Shown: positions 45,001 to 54,003 of the stretch, in pieces
Layout: each line of letters starts with the position of its first letter
Position numbering within the stretch: position 1 is the first letter of the stretch
From: Spelaeicoccus albus
GTDB lineage: Bacteria > Actinomycetota > Actinomycetes > Actinomycetales > Brevibacteriaceae
Length of the DNA: 64,000 nt
Direction: 5' to 3'
Assembly: GCF_013409065.1 (NCBI RefSeq)
Contig: NZ_JACBZP010000001.1
Location: 1,054,001-1,118,000, forward strand
The notes under the pieces: model-generated
What the model saw: the letters and a program-made list of their open reading frames with translations, nothing else
The model's database searches: none
Told to the model about the DNA's origin: nothing
Made by a program: the position numbers and the translations under genes

Positions 45001-46293
45001 ATGAAGTTCGGCATACCAAGAAGGCGGGTGCTTGCCTGCATCAGCATTGCTGCGGCCGGAGCGCTCGGCTTGAGCGCGTGCGGCTCCGGAGGCGGCTCCG
45101 ACTCCGCATCCGGCAAGATCGAGGGCACCATCACGTTCCAGACGTGGAACTTGAAAGCCGGATATTCGAAGTACTTCAAGGGTCTGATCAAGGATTTCGA
45201 GAAGGCGCATCCCGGCGCACACGTGAAATGGCAGGATCAGCCCGCCGACAACTACGACAAAAAGGTCCAGTCGCAAGCTACGAACCACGATATGCCTGAT
45301 GTTCTCAACACCACGCCTGATTTGGCGTACCCGCTAGCCAAAGCAGGCGTCCTCATGAACGTCAGCGACGAAGATCCTGACGCCAAGAAGCTGTATCTGC
45401 CCGGTTCCTGGAAGTCGCTGACATACAAGGACCCCAAAGGCGTCTTTGCGTATCCGTGGTACCTGAACACGGGCCCGAACTTCTTCGACAAGAAACTGTT
45501 CAAAAAGGCCGGACTTGATCCGGAGAACCCGCCGGTATCTTACGACGAGATGCTTGCCGACGCCGTCACGCTGGGCAAGAACGTGAAAGGTAAGTACTAC
45601 TTGTGGGGCAATGTGCCGTCTATCAACGACATTGCGCTGTGGGGAGCTCCGCTGATGAACAAGGACGAAACTAAATTTACGTTCAACACGGACGAAGCGG
45701 CAGCCATGGTCGATAAGTACCGCAAGGCATACAAGGCTGGCGGCTTTCTGCCGGCCGGGCTCAACATGAAGTACACGGGCGTCGGCAAAGCCTTCATGAG
45801 TGGCAAGGTAGCCATGAACTCCGGCAGTGCCTATGACTTGCAGAACTTCAAGAAAAACGCGCCGACGCTGGCCAAGCATCTAGGAATCGGACCGGCGTTT
45901 ACCAATACCGGTAAGTATGAGATGTCCGTCCAAAGTATTTCCGTGGCCTCTCAGAGCGATCACTTGGCCACGGCCAAGGCATTCGCCCGGTTCGTGACGA
46001 ACGAGAAGAACCAAATGGCATTTGCCAAATTGGTCAATATCTTTCCGTCGACCGCTGGCACGTTAGACAAGCCGTTCTTCCGCAAATTGGATGGCACGAA
46101 GAATACCGAGCTGAGGGTTAAAGCCGCCAAACAGCTCAAGTCGGCTGTGGAGTACACGCCGATCAAGTTCACCCCGGAAATGGCCACTTATTTGCAACAA
46201 CAGCTCTCGGACGCGATTTTGGGCAAAGAACCGTCCAAGCAGGCGCTCGATAAGACCGTAGCGAAGGCCAACTCGTTGTTGGCGCAGGGCTGA
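45001..46293 (+). CDS. Oligosaccharide-binding lipoprotein (ABC, family 1)
   Basis: A 430-residue binding protein. The signal MKFGIPRRRVLACISIAAAG ends near the lipobox LSACGSGG. The mature part has ITFQTWNLKAGYSKYFKG, HPGAHVKWQDQPADNYDKKV and PDVLNTTPDLAYPLAKAG, typical of family 1 carbohydrate receptors. The ATG at 45001 has AGGAG 6 nt upstream; the GTG at 44998 is less well placed. The two permease genes follow. By position next to GH38, GH5_18 and GH20 genes it probably captures N-glycan fragments. Its stretches AAATTTACG and GTCAATATC look less GC-rich than the neighbours, a weak hint of different origin. Confidence 0.9.
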   Translation: MKFGIPRRRVLACISIAAAGALGLSACGSGGGSDSASGKIEGTITFQTWNLKAGYSKYFKGLIKDFEKAHPGAHVKWQDQPADNYDKKVQSQATNHDMPDVLNTTPDLAYPLAKAGVLMNVSDEDPDAKKLYLPGSWKSLTYKDPKGVFAYPWYLNTGPNFFDKKLFKKAGLDPENPPVSYDEMLADAVTLGKNVKGKYYLWGNVPSINDIALWGAPLMNKDETKFTFNTDEAAAMVDKYRKAYKAGGFLPAGLNMKYTGVGKAFMSGKVAMNSGSAYDLQNFKKNAPTLAKHLGIGPAFTNTGKYEMSVQSISVASQSDHLATAKAFARFVTNEKNQMAFAKLVNIFPSTAGTLDKPFFRKLDGTKNTELRVKAAKQLKSAVEYTPIKFTPEMATYLQQQLSDAILGKEPSKQALDKTVAKANSLLAQG

Positions 46294-46295
46294 CT

Positions 46296-47258
46296 ATGGC
46301 AGGCGTCAACACGGCGGCCGGCGCACGGCGTGCCGAGGCCGAGATCGCTGGTCCGGCCGCCCGTCCCGAGAGGCGGGCGGTGGCCAAGCTCAACGGGCAG
46401 TTTTCACCGTGGCTGTTTCTGGCCCCCGCCCTCATCATCACGCTGGCATTTGTGGTGTACCCGTTCCTTCGAACGATCACCACGTCATTCACGTCGGCGA
46501 CACCGTTCGATGCCGGGGAGTTCGTCGGCATCGACAATTACCGGCAGCTGTTTGCCGATCCGCTATTCTGGGTGGCGCTTCGCAATAGCGTGCTCTATCT
46601 GGCGGTCGTGCCGGTCATGGTGGTGCTGCCGTTGCTGCTGGCTCTGCTCGTGCAAAAAACCGTGCCGGGAATCGGGCTGTTCAGGACTGCGATCTATACG
46701 CCGGTCGTCGCCTCGATGGTCGTCGTGGTCGTCATCTGGCAATGGATGTTCGACGACCGCGGGCTGATCAACAGCTTGTTGCAAACGCTGCACGTCATCT
46801 CCAGCCCGATTCCGTTCCTCTCCAATGCCTGGCTCATCTTGGTGTGCGCCATGATTGTGACGATCTGGAAGGGCCTCGGTTATTACATGATCGTGTACCT
46901 GGCCGTGCTGGCGAACGTTCCCCGTGAATTGAACGAAGCAGCCGAAATCGACGGTGCCGGCCCGATTCGCCGCTTCATGACCGTGACGGTGCCTGCCATG
47001 CGGTCGACCATGGTGCTGATCGGCGTGATCTCGTCGGTTGCAGCGTTTCGCGTTTTCACTGAAGTGTATTTGCTTGCCGGCCCCACAGCGGGGCCCGGCG
47101 GTCAGGACTCCACCCTCGTCACGCTGATCGAGTCGTCGGGGACGGGCCTCACCGCGCGGCTCGGCTATTCGTCGGCGGTCTCAGTAGTGCTGTTCGTGTT
47201 GACAATCGGACTGCTTCTGATCAACCTTCGCGTCACGCGCAGTAAGGACAAATCATGA
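46296..47258 (+). CDS. Sugar ABC transporter permease (MalF/UgpA type)
   Basis: A 320-residue permease with six membrane segments from about residue 38 (PWLFLAPALIITLAFVVYPF). The EAA loop is LNEAAEIDGAGPIRRFMTVT. The first ~35 residues are a basic Ala/Arg-rich tail. The ATG at 46296 is 3 nt after the binding-protein stop, and its own stop overlaps the next start by 4 nt. There is no ATPase gene nearby, as usual for MsiK-dependent systems. Confidence 0.9.
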   Translation: MAGVNTAAGARRAEAEIAGPAARPERRAVAKLNGQFSPWLFLAPALIITLAFVVYPFLRTITTSFTSATPFDAGEFVGIDNYRQLFADPLFWVALRNSVLYLAVVPVMVVLPLLLALLVQKTVPGIGLFRTAIYTPVVASMVVVVVIWQWMFDDRGLINSLLQTLHVISSPIPFLSNAWLILVCAMIVTIWKGLGYYMIVYLAVLANVPRELNEAAEIDGAGPIRRFMTVTVPAMRSTMVLIGVISSVAAFRVFTEVYLLAGPTAGPGGQDSTLVTLIESSGTGLTARLGYSSAVSVVLFVLTIGLLLINLRVTRSKDKS

Positions 47259-48148
47259 GCGCCGCGTCCGATCTCGCCCGGCCGCGACGTCGGCGGCGCC
47301 GCTTCACCACCGCCGGCGGCGACAAGCTGACCCGTACCGAACTCGTCGTCCGGTACACGTTGTTGCTGGTCGTCGTGGCAATCACGATCGGGCCGTTCGT
47401 GTGGGAATTCCTGACTTCCATCAAGGGCCACGGAGACGATCTGTACGCCCAGCCCCCGCAATGGCTGCCGAAGGACGCGAACTTCGACAATTACGTGCGC
47501 GTCAACAACGTGATTCCCGTGCTGCGATTCGTGCTCAATTCGCTCGTCGTGGCAACCGCGAACGTGGCAATGAACGTCATGGGATCAGCGCTCGCCGGCT
47601 ATGCGCTTGCCCGGCTGAAGTTCCGCGGCCGGAAGGTCGCCTTCGGGGTATTCCTCGCCGCACTGCTCATCCCGCAGGAAGCGGCGATCATCTCGGTGCT
47701 GCAGATGGTCAACCACATCCACCTGTCCAACACCCTCGTCGCGGTCGTCCTGCCCGGCTGCATTGCCTCGCTCAACGTGCTGCTCATGATGAACGCGTTC
47801 TCGGCCATCCCCAAAGAGATCGACGAAGCCGCGGTCATCGACGGCGCGAATGCGTGGAAGCGGTTTTGGCGGATCGGCCTGCCGGCCGTGAAGGGCACGA
47901 TGGCAGTCGTCGGCCTGCTGTCGTTCATGGGCGGATGGGACGACTTCTTGTGGCCGCTGCTGGTACTGAACGACACGGACAAGTACACGCTGACAGTAGG
48001 ATTGAATTACCTGCAGGGCACCTTCAACCAGGATCCCCGAGTAGTCGCGGCGGGCACGATCATTGCCGTGGCCCCTCTCATTGCCCTGTTCCTCATTCTG
48101 CAAAAACAGTTCTTCAAAGGCGTCGGTGAAGGCGCGATTAAGGGTTAA
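47255..48148 (+). CDS. Sugar ABC transporter permease (MalG/UgpE type)
   Basis: A 297-residue permease with six membrane segments (VVRYTLLLVVVAITIGPFVW first). The EAA loop is IDEAAVIDGANAWKRFWRIG. It pairs with the upstream permease, with ATGA coupling. The GH38 gene starts 6 nt after its stop, which links import directly to mannose trimming. Confidence 0.9.
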   Translation: MSAASDLARPRRRRRRFTTAGGDKLTRTELVVRYTLLLVVVAITIGPFVWEFLTSIKGHGDDLYAQPPQWLPKDANFDNYVRVNNVIPVLRFVLNSLVVATANVAMNVMGSALAGYALARLKFRGRKVAFGVFLAALLIPQEAAIISVLQMVNHIHLSNTLVAVVLPGCIASLNVLLMMNAFSAIPKEIDEAAVIDGANAWKRFWRIGLPAVKGTMAVVGLLSFMGGWDDFLWPLLVLNDTDKYTLTVGLNYLQGTFNQDPRVVAAGTIIAVAPLIALFLILQKQFFKGVGEGAIKG

Positions 48149-48153
48149 TCCAC

Positions 48154-51100
48154 ATGCACCACAATGAAACACTCACCATGGGCCGGCTGCGCCGCGTGCT
48201 CGCCGAGCGCATCAGGCCGGTCGTCCACGAGGCCGTCGCGCCGCTCGCGATCGAAGCATGGCATGTCGGCGACGGGCGCGGCGAACCGGTGCCGCCGGCA
48301 GTCGCGCTGCCGGGCGGCGACCCGGAAGCCGCCGCCGCTGCCGGCGTGCGCTACGAGCCATTCGCCGTCGGCCGGAAGTGGGGGCCGGCGTGGGGCACCA
48401 CGTGGTTCCACGTCACGGGCAATGTTCCGGACGACGCGGGGGACGACGTCGAGCTCATCGTCGATTTGGGCTGGCAGGACCACTCGCCGGGCTTTCAAGC
48501 CGAGGGCCTCGTCTACCGGCCCGACGGCAGCGTCGTCAAGGCGTTGAACCCGCGCAATGCGTGGATTCCGGCAGTAGCCGGCGAGTCCGTCGATCTTTAT
48601 ATCGAAGCCGCCGCAAATCCGCTGCTGCTCGACGTCCACCCGTTTCTCCCGACCGAGGACGGCGACAAGGCCACTGCCCGGGCCGAGCCGATCTACACGC
48701 TTGCCCGGGCCGACATCAACGTCTTTCACCGGCACGTGTGGGAGCTCGTGGGCGACTTCGAGGTGCTCGGCGGACTGGCCGCCGAACTCGGCGATACCGG
48801 ACGCGGCCGCGAACTCCTCGGCGCGATTGCCGGAGCGCTGGACGCCGTCGACCTCGGCGACGTGGCTGGAAGCGCGTCGGCCGCCCGGGCGCGGCTGGCC
48901 CCCATGTTCGACAGGCCCGCCGCGGCGAGCGCACACCGGCTCACTGCCATCGGCCACGCCCATATCGACTCGGCGTGGCTGTGGCCGGTCCGTGAAACAG
49001 TGCGCAAGGTGGCCCGAACCAGTTCGAACGTGCTGGGGCTCTTGGACTCCGATCCGGATTTCAAGTTCGCCATGTCCTCGGCCCAACAATACGAGTGGAT
49101 CAAGGATCACCGGCCCGAACTGTGGGACCGGGTCAAGGACGCCGTCGCCGGCGGCAGGTTCATCCCCGTCGGCGGAATGTGGGTCGAATCGGACACCAAC
49201 ATGGTCGGCTCGGAGGCCATGGCCCGGCAATTCATTTACGGGCAGCGGTTCTTCCGGGAAAACTTCGGCGTGACGTGCAAAGAGGTATGGCTTCCCGATT
49301 CGTTCGGCTATTCGGCGGCGCTGCCGCAAATAGTGAAGTCGGCAGGTGCCCGGTGGTTCTTGACGCAAAAGATTTCCTGGAACCAAGAGAACCCGTTCCC
49401 GCATCACACGTTCCAATGGGAAGGCATCGACGGCACCCGGGTGTTCACGCACTTCCCGCCGGCCGACACGTACAACTCGGACCTTTCGGCGAAGGAAATC
49501 GGACACGCTGAACGCAACTTCCGCGACAAGGGAGCCGCAACCCGGTCGCTCGTCCCGTTCGGATGGGGCGACGGAGGCGGGGGCCCGACCCGGGAGATGC
49601 TTGCCCGCGCCAAGCGGACGCACGACCTGGAAGGCTCGGCACGCGTCAGTATTGAAAGCCCGCGCGAGTTCTTTGAAGCTGCCGAAGCCGAATACCCCGA
49701 CGCCCCGGTGTGGAAGGGCGAGCTCTACCTCGAACTGCACCGCGGCACCTACACGTCGCAAGCGCTGACCAAACAGGGCAACCGCCGTAGCGAACATCTG
49801 CTGGCCGAAGCCGAACTGTGGTCGGCCACCGCCGCCGTGTACGCCGGGCATGCGTATCCGTATGACGACTTGGAACGGCTGTGGAAGCTCGTGCTGCTGC
49901 AACAATTCCACGACATCCTGCCGGGCTCGTCGATCGCCTGGGTGCACCGCGAGGCCGCCGAGAACTACGCGCAGGTCGCTGCCGAGCTGCGCCGGCTGAT
50001 CGATGCCGCGCAGTCCGCCTTGGACGCCGGCCGGCAGCTGGAGTTCAACGCGTCCCCATTTGCCCGCCACGGCGTCCCTGCGCACGCGGCGGCGGCGCCA
50101 AGCGCCATTAAACAAACCCGCGGGGTGAGCGTCGCGGAAGACGGCGGTGACGTCGTCCTCGACAACGGCGTCATCCGGGCGCGGCTCGATGCCCGCGGCC
50201 TGCTGACCTCCGTCTACGACATCGACGCCCGCCGCGAACTCATTCCGGACGGCCGGGCCGGCAACCTGCTGCAGCTGCATCAGGACTTCCCGAACATGTG
50301 GGACGCCTGGGATATCGACAGATTCTACAAGAACACGGCGGTCGACCTGACCGTTGTCGACGGCATCGACACCGACGGCACGGCAGTCGTCGTGCGGCAT
50401 TCATTCGGCGCCTCGACCATCACGCAGCGCATCAGCATCGAACCGGGATCCCGCCGCGTCGACTTCGAAAACGACATCGACTGGCACGAGTCCGAGAAAC
50501 TACTCAAGCTGGCGTTCCCCATCGACGTGCACGCGGATTCCGCAGCGTACGAAACGCAATTCGGGCACATTTTCCGGCCCACGCACGAGAACACGTCGTG
50601 GGACAACGCTCGGTTCGAGGTGTGCGCGCACCGGTGGGTACACGTCGGCGAAACCGGATACGGCGCTGCCGTGGCAAACGACTCGACCTATGGCCACGAC
50701 GTGTCCCGGCACCCGAGCATTGCCGGCGGCACGTATTCGACGGTGCGGCTCTCGCTGGTGCGCGGGCCGAAATTCCCCGATCCGCGCACTGACCAGGGCC
50801 GGCACGTCACTCGCTGCAGCCTCGTGGTCGGCGCCGAGATTCCGGACGCCGTCGAGGCCGGATACGCGTTGAATCTTCCCGAACGCGCGGCCGGCGACTC
50901 CGACGACTCGGCATCACCGGCGGCCGTCGCCCCGCTGCTGAGCGTGGCCGAGGGACACGTCATCGTCGAGACCGTGAAGCTTGCCGAAGACCGCAGCGGC
51001 GACGTCATCGCACGCGTGTACGAGCCGTACGGTGCCCGGGCTCGCGCTCGGCTTTCCGCCGGATTCCCGGTGGCCAACGTCGTGCAGACCAACCTGCTCG

Positions 51101-51219
51101 AGGACGAGACCCGGCCGGACGGCGTCCGCGCGCAGGGCGACGGGATCGAACTGACGCTACGGCCGTTCCAGATCGTCACGGTGCGCTTGACGCCGGCAGA
51201 TGCGGATGGCCGGCGTTGA
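48154..51219 (+). CDS. Alpha-mannosidase, GH38
   Basis: A 1021-residue cytoplasmic GH38 enzyme, full length for the family. The Zn-binding His-Asp pair is in AIGHAHIDSAWLWPVRET (about residues 267-272), the nucleophile Asp in WLPDSFGYSAALPQI (about 380), and the later Zn ligand His in LLQQFHDILPGSS (about 585). The C-terminal beta domains are present (SVYDIDARRELIPDGRAGNL, ENDIDWHESEKLLKL). It hydrolyses alpha-linked mannose; in this operon the likely substrate is the arms of imported high-mannose N-glycans. The ATG at 48154 was taken as start. Its stop and the GH5_18 start overlap as TGATG. Confidence 0.92.
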   Translation: MHHNETLTMGRLRRVLAERIRPVVHEAVAPLAIEAWHVGDGRGEPVPPAVALPGGDPEAAAAAGVRYEPFAVGRKWGPAWGTTWFHVTGNVPDDAGDDVELIVDLGWQDHSPGFQAEGLVYRPDGSVVKALNPRNAWIPAVAGESVDLYIEAAANPLLLDVHPFLPTEDGDKATARAEPIYTLARADINVFHRHVWELVGDFEVLGGLAAELGDTGRGRELLGAIAGALDAVDLGDVAGSASAARARLAPMFDRPAAASAHRLTAIGHAHIDSAWLWPVRETVRKVARTSSNVLGLLDSDPDFKFAMSSAQQYEWIKDHRPELWDRVKDAVAGGRFIPVGGMWVESDTNMVGSEAMARQFIYGQRFFRENFGVTCKEVWLPDSFGYSAALPQIVKSAGARWFLTQKISWNQENPFPHHTFQWEGIDGTRVFTHFPPADTYNSDLSAKEIGHAERNFRDKGAATRSLVPFGWGDGGGGPTREMLARAKRTHDLEGSARVSIESPREFFEAAEAEYPDAPVWKGELYLELHRGTYTSQALTKQGNRRSEHLLAEAELWSATAAVYAGHAYPYDDLERLWKLVLLQQFHDILPGSSIAWVHREAAENYAQVAAELRRLIDAAQSALDAGRQLEFNASPFARHGVPAHAAAAPSAIKQTRGVSVAEDGGDVVLDNGVIRARLDARGLLTSVYDIDARRELIPDGRAGNLLQLHQDFPNMWDAWDIDRFYKNTAVDLTVVDGIDTDGTAVVVRHSFGASTITQRISIEPGSRRVDFENDIDWHESEKLLKLAFPIDVHADSAAYETQFGHIFRPTHENTSWDNARFEVCAHRWVHVGETGYGAAVANDSTYGHDVSRHPSIAGGTYSTVRLSLVRGPKFPDPRTDQGRHVTRCSLVVGAEIPDAVEAGYALNLPERAAGDSDDSASPAAVAPLLSVAEGHVIVETVKLAEDRSGDVIARVYEPYGARARARLSAGFPVANVVQTNLLEDETRPDGVRAQGDGIELTLRPFQIVTVRLTPADADGRR

Positions 51220-52463
51220 TGCCGCAGTCGACGCCTCAGCCGCCATCGCCGCGTTGGGGCGTCAATTACACGCCTCGCAATTCGTGGTTCCACTCGTGGC
51301 TCGATCTGAACCTGGACGACGTGCGCGCCGACTTCGATGCGATCGCCGGTTTGGGAGTCGACCATGTGCGGATCTTCCCGCTTTGGCCGATCTTGCAGCC
51401 GTCGCGCAGCCTGATCAACGCCAAGGCGGTCGGTGACGTCGGACGCGTCATCGACGCCGCGGCCGAGCGCGGGCTGGACGTGGCAATCGATGCCTTGCAG
51501 GGCCACCTGTCCAGCTTCGACTTCCTGCCGTCGTGGACGCGGACCTGGCATCGGCGCAACATCTTCACCGATCCGGCAGTCGTGGCGGCGCAAGCCGACC
51601 TGATCACGGCCCTCGGGCGCGCGGCCGCAAGCCGACCGAACGTGATCGGGTTGACGGTCGGCAACGAGACGAACCAGTTCTCCGCCGGCAGACATCCGGA
51701 TCCCGATGCCGTGACCACCGGGCAGATGTCCGAGTGGCTGGGACGCATGCTGGACGCATCCCGCAGCGGGCAGCCGGCCGGCATGCATCAGCATTCGTTC
51801 GACGACGAGGCCTTCTTCAATGACACGTCTGCCGTGACGCCGTCGATGGCCGGCCGAATCGGGGATACGACTGCCGTGCATTCGTGGGTGTTCACCGGCG
51901 TGGCCCGGCATTATGGCGCCGGGCACCCGGCAGTGCCCAACTTCGCCGACTACCTGGTCCAGTTGGGCAGTGCCTGGTCGGGCCCCGGCCGGCCCGTCTG
52001 GTTGCAGGAGATCGGCGCCCCCGCCCCCATCGTGCCGGCGACCGACGCGGCCGGCTTCCTCGATTCGAGCATTCGCAACACGATGGATAGTCCGGGGTTG
52101 TGGGGTGTCACCTGGTGGTGCTCGCACGACGTCGACAGGGGCCTCGCGGACTTCCCGGAACTCGAGTATTCCCTCGGGCTGATCGATTCCGGCGGTGCCG
52201 TCAAGCCGGCCGGGGCCGCGTTTGCCGAGCTGATCGCGGACCAACGAGCCCACCCCGTCCCGCCCCGACCGCGAACCGTCGCGGTCGCTTTCGACGACGC
52301 CGAGTCGCAGCGGTCGCTGACGGCGCCCGGCGGCCCCGTGCTGGACACCTGGATCGATCTTGTCCGCGGCGGCATCCGGCCCACACTGGTCCGGTCGAGC
52401 CTGGCGACGGACGCCGCGCATCTGGCCGCGCGCGGCGTCACCGAGGTGGTCTCGGCGCGCTAA
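51219..52463 (+). CDS. GH5 (subfamily 18-like) beta-mannosidase
   Basis: A 414-residue TIM-barrel glycosidase without a signal peptide. GH5-type features are VNYTPRNSWFHSWLDLNLDD at the N-terminus, GVDHVRIFPLWPIL, the acid/base Glu in LTVGNETNQFS (about residue 148) and the nucleophile Glu in VWLQEIGAPAP (about 263). The N-terminal block resembles GH5_18, whose bifidobacterial member splits Man-beta-1,4-GlcNAc, the core left after alpha-mannosidase and ENGase action. That fits its place right after GH38. The C-terminal ~65 residues (VAVAFDDAESQRSL onwards) are extra. ATG 51219 is preferred over TTG 51216. It ends tail-to-tail with the porter gene (4-nt overlap). Confidence 0.85.
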   Translation: MPQSTPQPPSPRWGVNYTPRNSWFHSWLDLNLDDVRADFDAIAGLGVDHVRIFPLWPILQPSRSLINAKAVGDVGRVIDAAAERGLDVAIDALQGHLSSFDFLPSWTRTWHRRNIFTDPAVVAAQADLITALGRAAASRPNVIGLTVGNETNQFSAGRHPDPDAVTTGQMSEWLGRMLDASRSGQPAGMHQHSFDDEAFFNDTSAVTPSMAGRIGDTTAVHSWVFTGVARHYGAGHPAVPNFADYLVQLGSAWSGPGRPVWLQEIGAPAPIVPATDAAGFLDSSIRNTMDSPGLWGVTWWCSHDVDRGLADFPELEYSLGLIDSGGAVKPAGAAFAELIADQRAHPVPPRPRTVAVAFDDAESQRSLTAPGGPVLDTWIDLVRGGIRPTLVRSSLATDAAHLAARGVTEVVSAR

Positions 52464-53905
52464 TTGCTTTCATGCAGGGTTTTGCCCGTCATGTGTTCGA
52501 GTTCGGCGCCGGTGGTCTCGGGAATCTTCGATTTGACGAAGAAGAACGAGATGACCGCGAACGCGGCGTAGACGCAGTAGACCGTGCCGAGGCCGATGTG
52601 TTGAGCCAAGAACGGGAACGACACGCTGACGAGGAAGTTGCACAGCCAGTTGCCGACCGCGCCGATGGCCAGCGCGTACGAGCGCATATTGTTCGGGAAC
52701 ATTTCGCCCAGAAGCACCCAGACCAACGGTCCCCAGGTCGCAGCGAAGAAGATGACGAAAAGATTCGCGCCGATCAGCGCGATGATGCCCCACGGTTCGG
52801 GCAGTGAAATGTTGTCGCCGCTGCCGACCGCGTGAAAGAACGACAAGGACGCCGCACCGAGGCCGACGAACATGCCGCACGAGCCGATCAACAGCAGCAG
52901 ACGACGTCCGAACTTGTCGACCCAGATGATTGCCACGAATGTGAGCGCCACGTTGATCACGGACGTGATGACGGATGTGATGAACGAATCCGATTCGCTG
53001 AACCCGACGGACTTCCACAAGGTCGTCGAATAGTAGAAGATCGCGTTGATGCCGACGAGTTGTTGCAGTCCGGCCAAGATGATGCCGACCCAGACGAGCG
53101 GTTTCAGACCGAACCGATGACCCTTGATATCACGGAAGCTGGTGCGCGCCTCTTGATGCAGGCTGCTGCGGATGTCGACGATTTTCCGGTCCGGATCGGG
53201 GTCGCCCACGACGGACCGCAGCACTCGAGCGGCCTCGATGTCCTTGCCGGCACGCACCAGGTATCGCGGTGATTCGGGGATGAGCAGCGACAGGATGCCG
53301 TACACGATTGCGGGAATCGCCCCAATGAGGAACATCCATCGCCATGCCGGCGCGCCCAGCCACAGCGTGTCGCCGGCGCCTCCGGCAGTGTGCGCGACCA
53401 ATGCATCGGACAACAACGCCGCGAAAATGCCGATCGTGATGGCCAGCTGATGGACGGACGTCAGAGCACCACGGATCTTTGCCGGTGCGATCTCGGAAAT
53501 ATAGGCCGGGGAGATGACTGACGCGATACCGATCCCGATGCCGCCGATGATGCGCCAGAGCATCAAGTCCCAGACGGTGAACGCGATGCCCGACCCGATC
53601 GAACTGAGAAGGAAGAGGACGGCGCCGAGCACCATCACGCGTTTGCGGCCCAGCCGGTCCGCAAGCTGTCCGGCATACCAGGCGCCGACGGCACAGCCGA
53701 GGAGGGCGACGGCGACCGCGAAGCCTTCGACGAAGGAACTCAGCGCGAAGTGGGCGCTGAGCGAGTCGACGGCCCCGTTGATGACCGCCGAGTCGAAGCC
53801 GAACAAGAATGCGCCGACGGCCGCCGAGATGCTCGCGGCGATGACCCTGCCGTGTCCAACCCGCTGTCCACCGTGCGACGCGCCGGGCTCTGCCTTGTCG
53901 GTCAT
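52460..53905 (-). CDS. MFS sugar porter
   Basis: A 481-residue, 12-segment transporter of the sugar porter family. Diagnostic motifs are GFDSAVINGAV, GQLADRLGRKRVMVLG, PAYISEIAPAKIRGALTS, PESPRYLVRAGK, GLQQLVGINAIFYYSTTLW and the C-terminal PETTGAELEHM. The ATG at 53905 has GGAGG 5 nt upstream; the longer open frame upstream is rejected. Its place between GH5_18 and GH85 suggests uptake of a monosaccharide such as mannose, but proton-coupled uptake of another hexose is equally possible. Confidence 0.9.
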   Translation of the reverse strand: MTDKAEPGASHGGQRVGHGRVIAASISAAVGAFLFGFDSAVINGAVDSLSAHFALSSFVEGFAVAVALLGCAVGAWYAGQLADRLGRKRVMVLGAVLFLLSSIGSGIAFTVWDLMLWRIIGGIGIGIASVISPAYISEIAPAKIRGALTSVHQLAITIGIFAALLSDALVAHTAGGAGDTLWLGAPAWRWMFLIGAIPAIVYGILSLLIPESPRYLVRAGKDIEAARVLRSVVGDPDPDRKIVDIRSSLHQEARTSFRDIKGHRFGLKPLVWVGIILAGLQQLVGINAIFYYSTTLWKSVGFSESDSFITSVITSVINVALTFVAIIWVDKFGRRLLLLIGSCGMFVGLGAASLSFFHAVGSGDNISLPEPWGIIALIGANLFVIFFAATWGPLVWVLLGEMFPNNMRSYALAIGAVGNWLCNFLVSVSFPFLAQHIGLGTVYCVYAAFAVISFFFVKSKIPETTGAELEHMTGKTLHESN

Positions 53906-54003
53906 GTCTGCCTCCAGTGCGTGCGCGCCAATTGCCGAACGTTCCGACACTACCGCCGACTCAGTGGATAGCCGTGAATTTCGATATCGCGAAATGGTTG
54001 CTG

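Noticed and set aside
48145-50400. A 751-codon open frame on the minus strand across the GH38 gene
   Set aside because: It is antisense to a well-supported alpha-mannosidase, rich in Arg/Gly/Val and matches no family; a common artefact of high-GC codon use.
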